Source: Acanthaster planci
Taxonomy: Eukaryota > Echinodermata > Asteroidea > Valvatida > Acanthasteridae
Direction: 5' to 3'
Assembly (NCBI RefSeq): GCF_001949145.1
Contig: NW_019091363.1
Location: 1,721,598 to 1,785,597 of the forward strand
Length of the DNA: 64,000 nt
The notes beneath the pieces were generated by a model. That model was not told the DNA's origin and did not search any database. It saw only the letters and a list, made by a program, of their open reading frames with translations. The position numbers were made by a program, and so were the translations under genes. Below are positions 61,801 to 64,000 of this stretch, in pieces (the first letter of the stretch is position 1; each line of letters starts with the position of its first letter).

Positions 61801-63731
61801 ACCAGGAAGCACTAGCGCATTTGTGTACCTGGCACCCCTTGGAAAGATCATGGGCCTTTTTTTCGGACATTAGCCACAAGAGAACATCATAGCTAGGTGA
61901 CAAAACAACACCCCATCCTGTGTCCTTTTTACATTCAAGCAGCTATTCATGATTTTATGAGAGTTTCCTGACAATCAAATAGTGCAAAAATGTAGTTCTG
62001 AAATTTGTGTGTAAATCTTCAAGTATGTTGCACACTGTAGTTATCTTAACAATACAGGTGCTCTTTTACTTTGTTCAGGTGCGGACCGTTTTCTGGATGA
62101 TCTGAATGTCATGTTGGGTTTTCGTCCTGGGATTTATTGGAAGGCATGTTGGAAGCTCTTGTCACCAGCTTTCTTGATGGTAAGAAGAAAACATAAAAGT
62201 TGAAAGCTGCTGTGGCAATGGTCTTCATGCAGGAAGATGCCTTTGGCTGTGAAATATATTAACACCAGTGTTATAGAAGGATAGTCAACCACTTTCAATT
62301 TGCCACTTTGCAACAGCCTTTAGGTGCCTAATTAAAGTAATTAATTGAGCCGTAGCCATAGTTGAAAGCCATAATTTCAGGTCATATGATATGCATGTAA
62401 TAAGTATGTAGGTTTGGGCTTAACGCATTGCATCCAAAGTATAAAATCTCCATATTTCATCAATCTGTTCTTTTCTCACATGCAAAGATGGACTAGCCAG
62501 AATGCTGTCTGCATTTTTTACAAGTTACATACCATGGATGTTATTAATCAGTTCGCTAACTTTTTTTGGAGGATGGGGATCCACATGTGTTCATTCCTTT
62601 GGCATTCTCTCCCGTTGCAATTATGATTGGGAATTCTGCTAATCTTGAGGTTAGCTGTGAACGCACGAAGTTGGACCTGATTGTTTTCCACTGCCCTTTG
62701 AAAATAAACATGTTTTCTGACATTTATCTGAAGGTGATTTCAAAACGTGAAACTTCTGGAATGCCACATTCACCAAATGAACCCAGCTCCAATCATATCT
62801 CTTTAGGGAGAGGGAAAAGCTGTCTGATTTTTTTTTTTATTGCAGTAGGATATCGTGCCTAATTACTTAATCTTCCCCGTTTTTCTAACTTTCCTGTACA
62901 TAGTTCATCATAGTTTTTACGTTTGTCGGCTATTCACGCATGAAGTACAACACGTACACATACCCTGTTTGGGCCGAATGTCTGGGTTGGTTGATGACCT
63001 TGGCCTCGCTGGTACCCGTCTTCGTGTACCCAATCTACTACCTGCTGAAGCAAGAAGGAACATTCATGGAGGTAATACTGTCACGTGAAGAATTCATCTT
63101 CATGTCAAACAGTCACTGTACCAACTGGCATGGTTGATTCAAGCCAGGAGCATTCAGATATCCGGCCAGATTGGTGTCCAGGAAAGTCTTACATGAAGCA
63201 CTCTTTTTGCATGGTGGGGGGGAATAAAGCTGACAGCCACATGACTAGGGGTGTGTGGCCTGGCTAGTGGTAAGGGTTTATAATTCCAGACACTAGATCG
63301 GCCATACATGGTGTCCTTAGGCAAGTCATTTTACCTTCACCTGCTTCTCTACACACAGGAGTATAAATCATGGGATGGTTGTTGAGGTTGATTGACCCAG
63401 TGGCACCTGAAATCATTGCAACAATTGTATGCTTTCGTCTAGGGAGTTGAGTTGGTCTTTAAGATTCTTTCTGGGCCTGTAGGGATATTTATGGTGTAAA
63501 GCACATTAAGAGTCCTTGAGGTACCGTGATGCACAATATATTAAACAACGTCATATTATTATTTTGCCCTTGTAGCGCCTGAGGGAGTCGTTGCGCCCCA
63601 CCAGCGAATGGGGACCAGCCCTGGAGTATCACCGCAAGGAGGCAGGCTTTCCCATACTGCCTGAAGAAAGCCAGGTCACACCACCGGATGAAGTCAAGAA
63701 ACTATTCAAGGAGGCCGAGTCCAATGTCTAA
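49593..63731 (+). CDS. Sodium- and chloride-dependent transporter, SLC6 family, glycine-transporter-like
   Basis: Thirteen exons (49593-49836, 50093-50224, 53812-54049, 55117-55249, 56151-56285, 56431-56534, 57672-57796, 58341-58453, 59936-60076, 61255-61354, 62079-62179, 62904-63071, 63576-63731) join into 629 residues, the usual size, with 12 membrane segments. TM1 is canonical ([10 protein letters not shown], residues 65-74). Extracellular loop 2 has two cysteines and several N-x-S/T sites. TM6 reads [11 protein letters not shown]; loop 4 reads [14 protein letters not shown]8 reads LGLGSEFCMFET; the tail begins [12 protein letters not shown]. The YSLG, LGLG-F-C and WGPAL wording points to the SLC6A5/A9 glycine transporters rather than the GABA or monoamine branches. 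Family members carry substrate in with Na+ and Cl- at the plasma membrane. Glycine is an inference: the Trp usual in TM6 of glycine transporters is Phe here (56479-56481). The protein ends ESNV, a class I PDZ-ligand form. ATG 49593 follows an acceptor-like GTGTGTGTAG, so a 5'UTR exon probably lies upstream. Confidence 0.92.
50093..50224 (+). CDS. SLC6 glycine-type exon 2: TM2
   Basis: The acceptor is TTTTTTCCAAAG and the donor GTAATT. It encodes [17 protein letters not shown] and the WSISPLFKG loop. Confidence 0.92.
50225..53811. other. Intron 2 of the glycine-type SLC6 gene (3.6 kb)
   Basis: This is the longest intron of the gene. It contains the SINE-like piece at 51505 and an AT-rich second half with short ORFs only. 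No other feature is supported. Confidence 0.7.
51505..51690 (+). mobile_element. tRNA-derived SINE-like fragment
   Basis: GTTCGAGTCC at 51528-51537 fits a Pol III B box, and GGTTTTCTCCAGGTACTCCGG near 51593 resembles a stretch widespread in invertebrate SINEs. The 5' part with an A box is not recognisable, so the copy is old or truncated. Confidence 0.5.
53812..54049 (+). CDS. SLC6 glycine-type exon 3: TM3 and extracellular loop 2
   Basis: It encodes GLGFGM, TM3 with [15 protein letters not shown], then [15 protein letters not shown] and three N-x-T sites (NCT, NRT, NGT). The donor GTAAGT leaves phase 2. Confidence 0.9.
55117..55249 (+). CDS. SLC6 glycine-type exon 4: TM4
   Basis: It encodes YVLDISDGI and TM4, closing with GIKTSGK in phase 0 before GTGAGT. 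Confidence 0.92.
56151..56285 (+). CDS. SLC6 glycine-type exon 5: TM5
   Basis: The acceptor is CAATTTCAAG and the donor GTATGT. It encodes [20 protein letters not shown], then [13 protein letters not shown]. Confidence 0.92.
56431..56534 (+). CDS. SLC6 glycine-type exon 6: TM6
   Basis: It encodes [18 protein letters not shown] and [10 protein letters not shown]. The Gln and Ser used for chloride and sodium in the family are present. The donor GTGAGA leaves phase 2. Confidence 0.92.
57672..57796 (+). CDS. SLC6 glycine-type exon 7: TM7
   Basis: It encodes [19 protein letters not shown] and the start of loop 4. The Asn and Ser of TM7 that line the chloride site in the family are kept. Confidence 0.92.
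58341..58453 (+). CDS. SLC6 glycine-type exon 8: loop 4 and TM8
   Basis: The acceptor is TTTTCCCACAG and the donor GTTAGT. It encodes [17 protein letters not shown] and TM8 ending LGLGSE. Confidence 0.92.
58937..59056. repeat. 12-bp minisatellite, ten units
   Basis: Ten contiguous 12-base units of the type GCTTGTGACTGG run from 58937 to 59056 in intron 8 of the glycine-type SLC6 gene. The first and sixth read GCTTTTGACTGG and the last two begin with A. The minus strand gives a VTSP-repeat ORF, which is only a reading of the array. Confidence 0.95.
59936..60076 (+). CDS. SLC6 glycine-type exon 9: TM8 end and TM9
   Basis: The acceptor is AAAATTCAG and the donor GTGAGT. It encodes [19 protein letters not shown] and TM9 with GLSMVTN. 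Confidence 0.91.
60486..60612. repeat. Inverted repeat with ~55-bp arms
   Basis: The left arm (60486-60540) and right arm (about 60558-60612) are reverse complements with few mismatches, the best part being ACCAGAAGAGGGTCCT. The loop is under 20 bases. It lies in intron 9 of the glycine-type SLC6 gene and would form a strong hairpin in DNA or pre-mRNA. Confidence 0.75.
61255..61354 (+). CDS. SLC6 glycine-type exon 10: TM10
   Basis: It encodes [15 protein letters not shown] and TM10, ending AYIYG over a phase 1 junction. Confidence 0.91.
62079..62179 (+). CDS. SLC6 glycine-type exon 11: loop and TM11 start
   Basis: It encodes [15 protein letters not shown] and [11 protein letters not shown]. 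The donor GTAAGA follows 62179. Confidence 0.91.
62904..63071 (+). CDS. SLC6 glycine-type exon 12: TM11 end and TM12
   Basis: The acceptor is CTGTACATAG and the donor GTAATA. It encodes [23 protein letters not shown] and TM12. Confidence 0.9.
63250..63545 (+). mobile_element. SINE-like fragment in intron 12
   Basis: GTGTCCTTAGGCAAGTCATTTTACC (63311-63335), followed by TTCTCTACACACAGGAGTATAAAT and a GTAAAGCACATTAAGAG end, resembles the body of marine-invertebrate SINEs. The copy is decayed. Confidence 0.5.
63576..63731 (+). CDS. SLC6 glycine-type exon 13: C-terminal tail
   Basis: The acceptor is TGCCCTTGTAG. It encodes [20 protein letters not shown] and a short charged tail ending ESNV, stop TAA 63729-63731. 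The remaining bases to the window end are presumed 3'UTR. Confidence 0.92.
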   Translation, partial: RLRESLRPTSEWGPALEYHRKEAGFPILPEESQVTPPDEVKKLFKEAESNV

Positions 63732-64000
63732 GAAGTCTCTTCTGGTTGTATGTGCTTGTTGATTCTCACATACAGGTACCAAACCCTTTATGAAGGGAAC
63801 ACATTTATAGTGCCCAAGCCCCATAAAAAGTAGACTATTCCACTGAGCAAGCTTATATGCTTAGTGTAAAAAGAGTCATTTGAGAATTATGAACAGGGGC
63901 AGATCGATGATTTTCAGAAGGGATGATAAAAACTTGGAGGGTCAAATGTCAGTACGCCATGCGAAGCCATATTAGTCATGACGTATCATACTGGAGTCAT

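Noticed and set aside
1-64000. CRISPR arrays, operons, tRNA or rRNA genes
   Set aside because: The sequence is eukaryotic, and I saw no regular spacer arrays, cloverleaf-forming tRNA genes or rRNA. Only tRNA-derived SINE fragments were noted.

Overview
The window looks like invertebrate deuterostome nuclear DNA, most likely echinoderm. Genes are split into short exons with GT..AG introns, the spacers are AT-rich, and the palindromes ACATGTACATGT and AGGCCT recur throughout. Two assembly gaps (22875-23265 and 38228-38720) and a single N at 49245 show that it is a draft scaffold. I found four protein-coding genes. All identifications come from reading translations and splice sites by eye; no database search was run.

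Layout. (1) 727-2618, plus strand: the 3' three exons of a secreted PDGF/VEGF-family growth factor with an eight-cysteine knot and three C-x10-C-x-C repeats like those of VEGF-C/D. The signal-peptide exon lies upstream or was not found. (2) 6684-8972, minus strand: a complete three-exon type II membrane carbohydrate (HNK-1/chondroitin-type) sulfotransferase of about 442 residues. It is convergent with gene 1. (3) 20650-32430, plus: a complete 13-exon SLC6-fold protein of 818 residues in which the ion- and substrate-binding part of TM1 is replaced. (4) 49593-63731, plus: a complete 13-exon, 629-residue canonical SLC6 transporter that most resembles the glycine transporters. Genes 3 and 4 share the phase of all 12 introns and the exact length of five exons, so they are tandem paralogues.

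Spacers. 8973-20018 and 32431-49592 carry no gene I can support. They hold a diverged duplicated segment (13415-14180 and 16085-16800), hairpins, small terminal-inverted-repeat elements, a degraded DIRS/Ngaro-type retrotransposon (35941-37168, minus), the tail of a non-LTR retrotransposon (43290-43880, minus), and duplicated sequence around the single-N gap. The introns of gene 4 hold two SINE-like pieces, a 12-bp minisatellite and a strong inverted repeat.

How the genes relate. The two SLC6 genes are a duplicate pair: one is a conventional Na+/Cl- coupled transporter, the other keeps the fold but has lost the signature residues and gained a long proline-rich tail. Both end in class I PDZ-ligand-like sequences. 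The growth factor and the sulfotransferase act in the extracellular-matrix/secretory world, but their adjacency is not evidence of a shared pathway.
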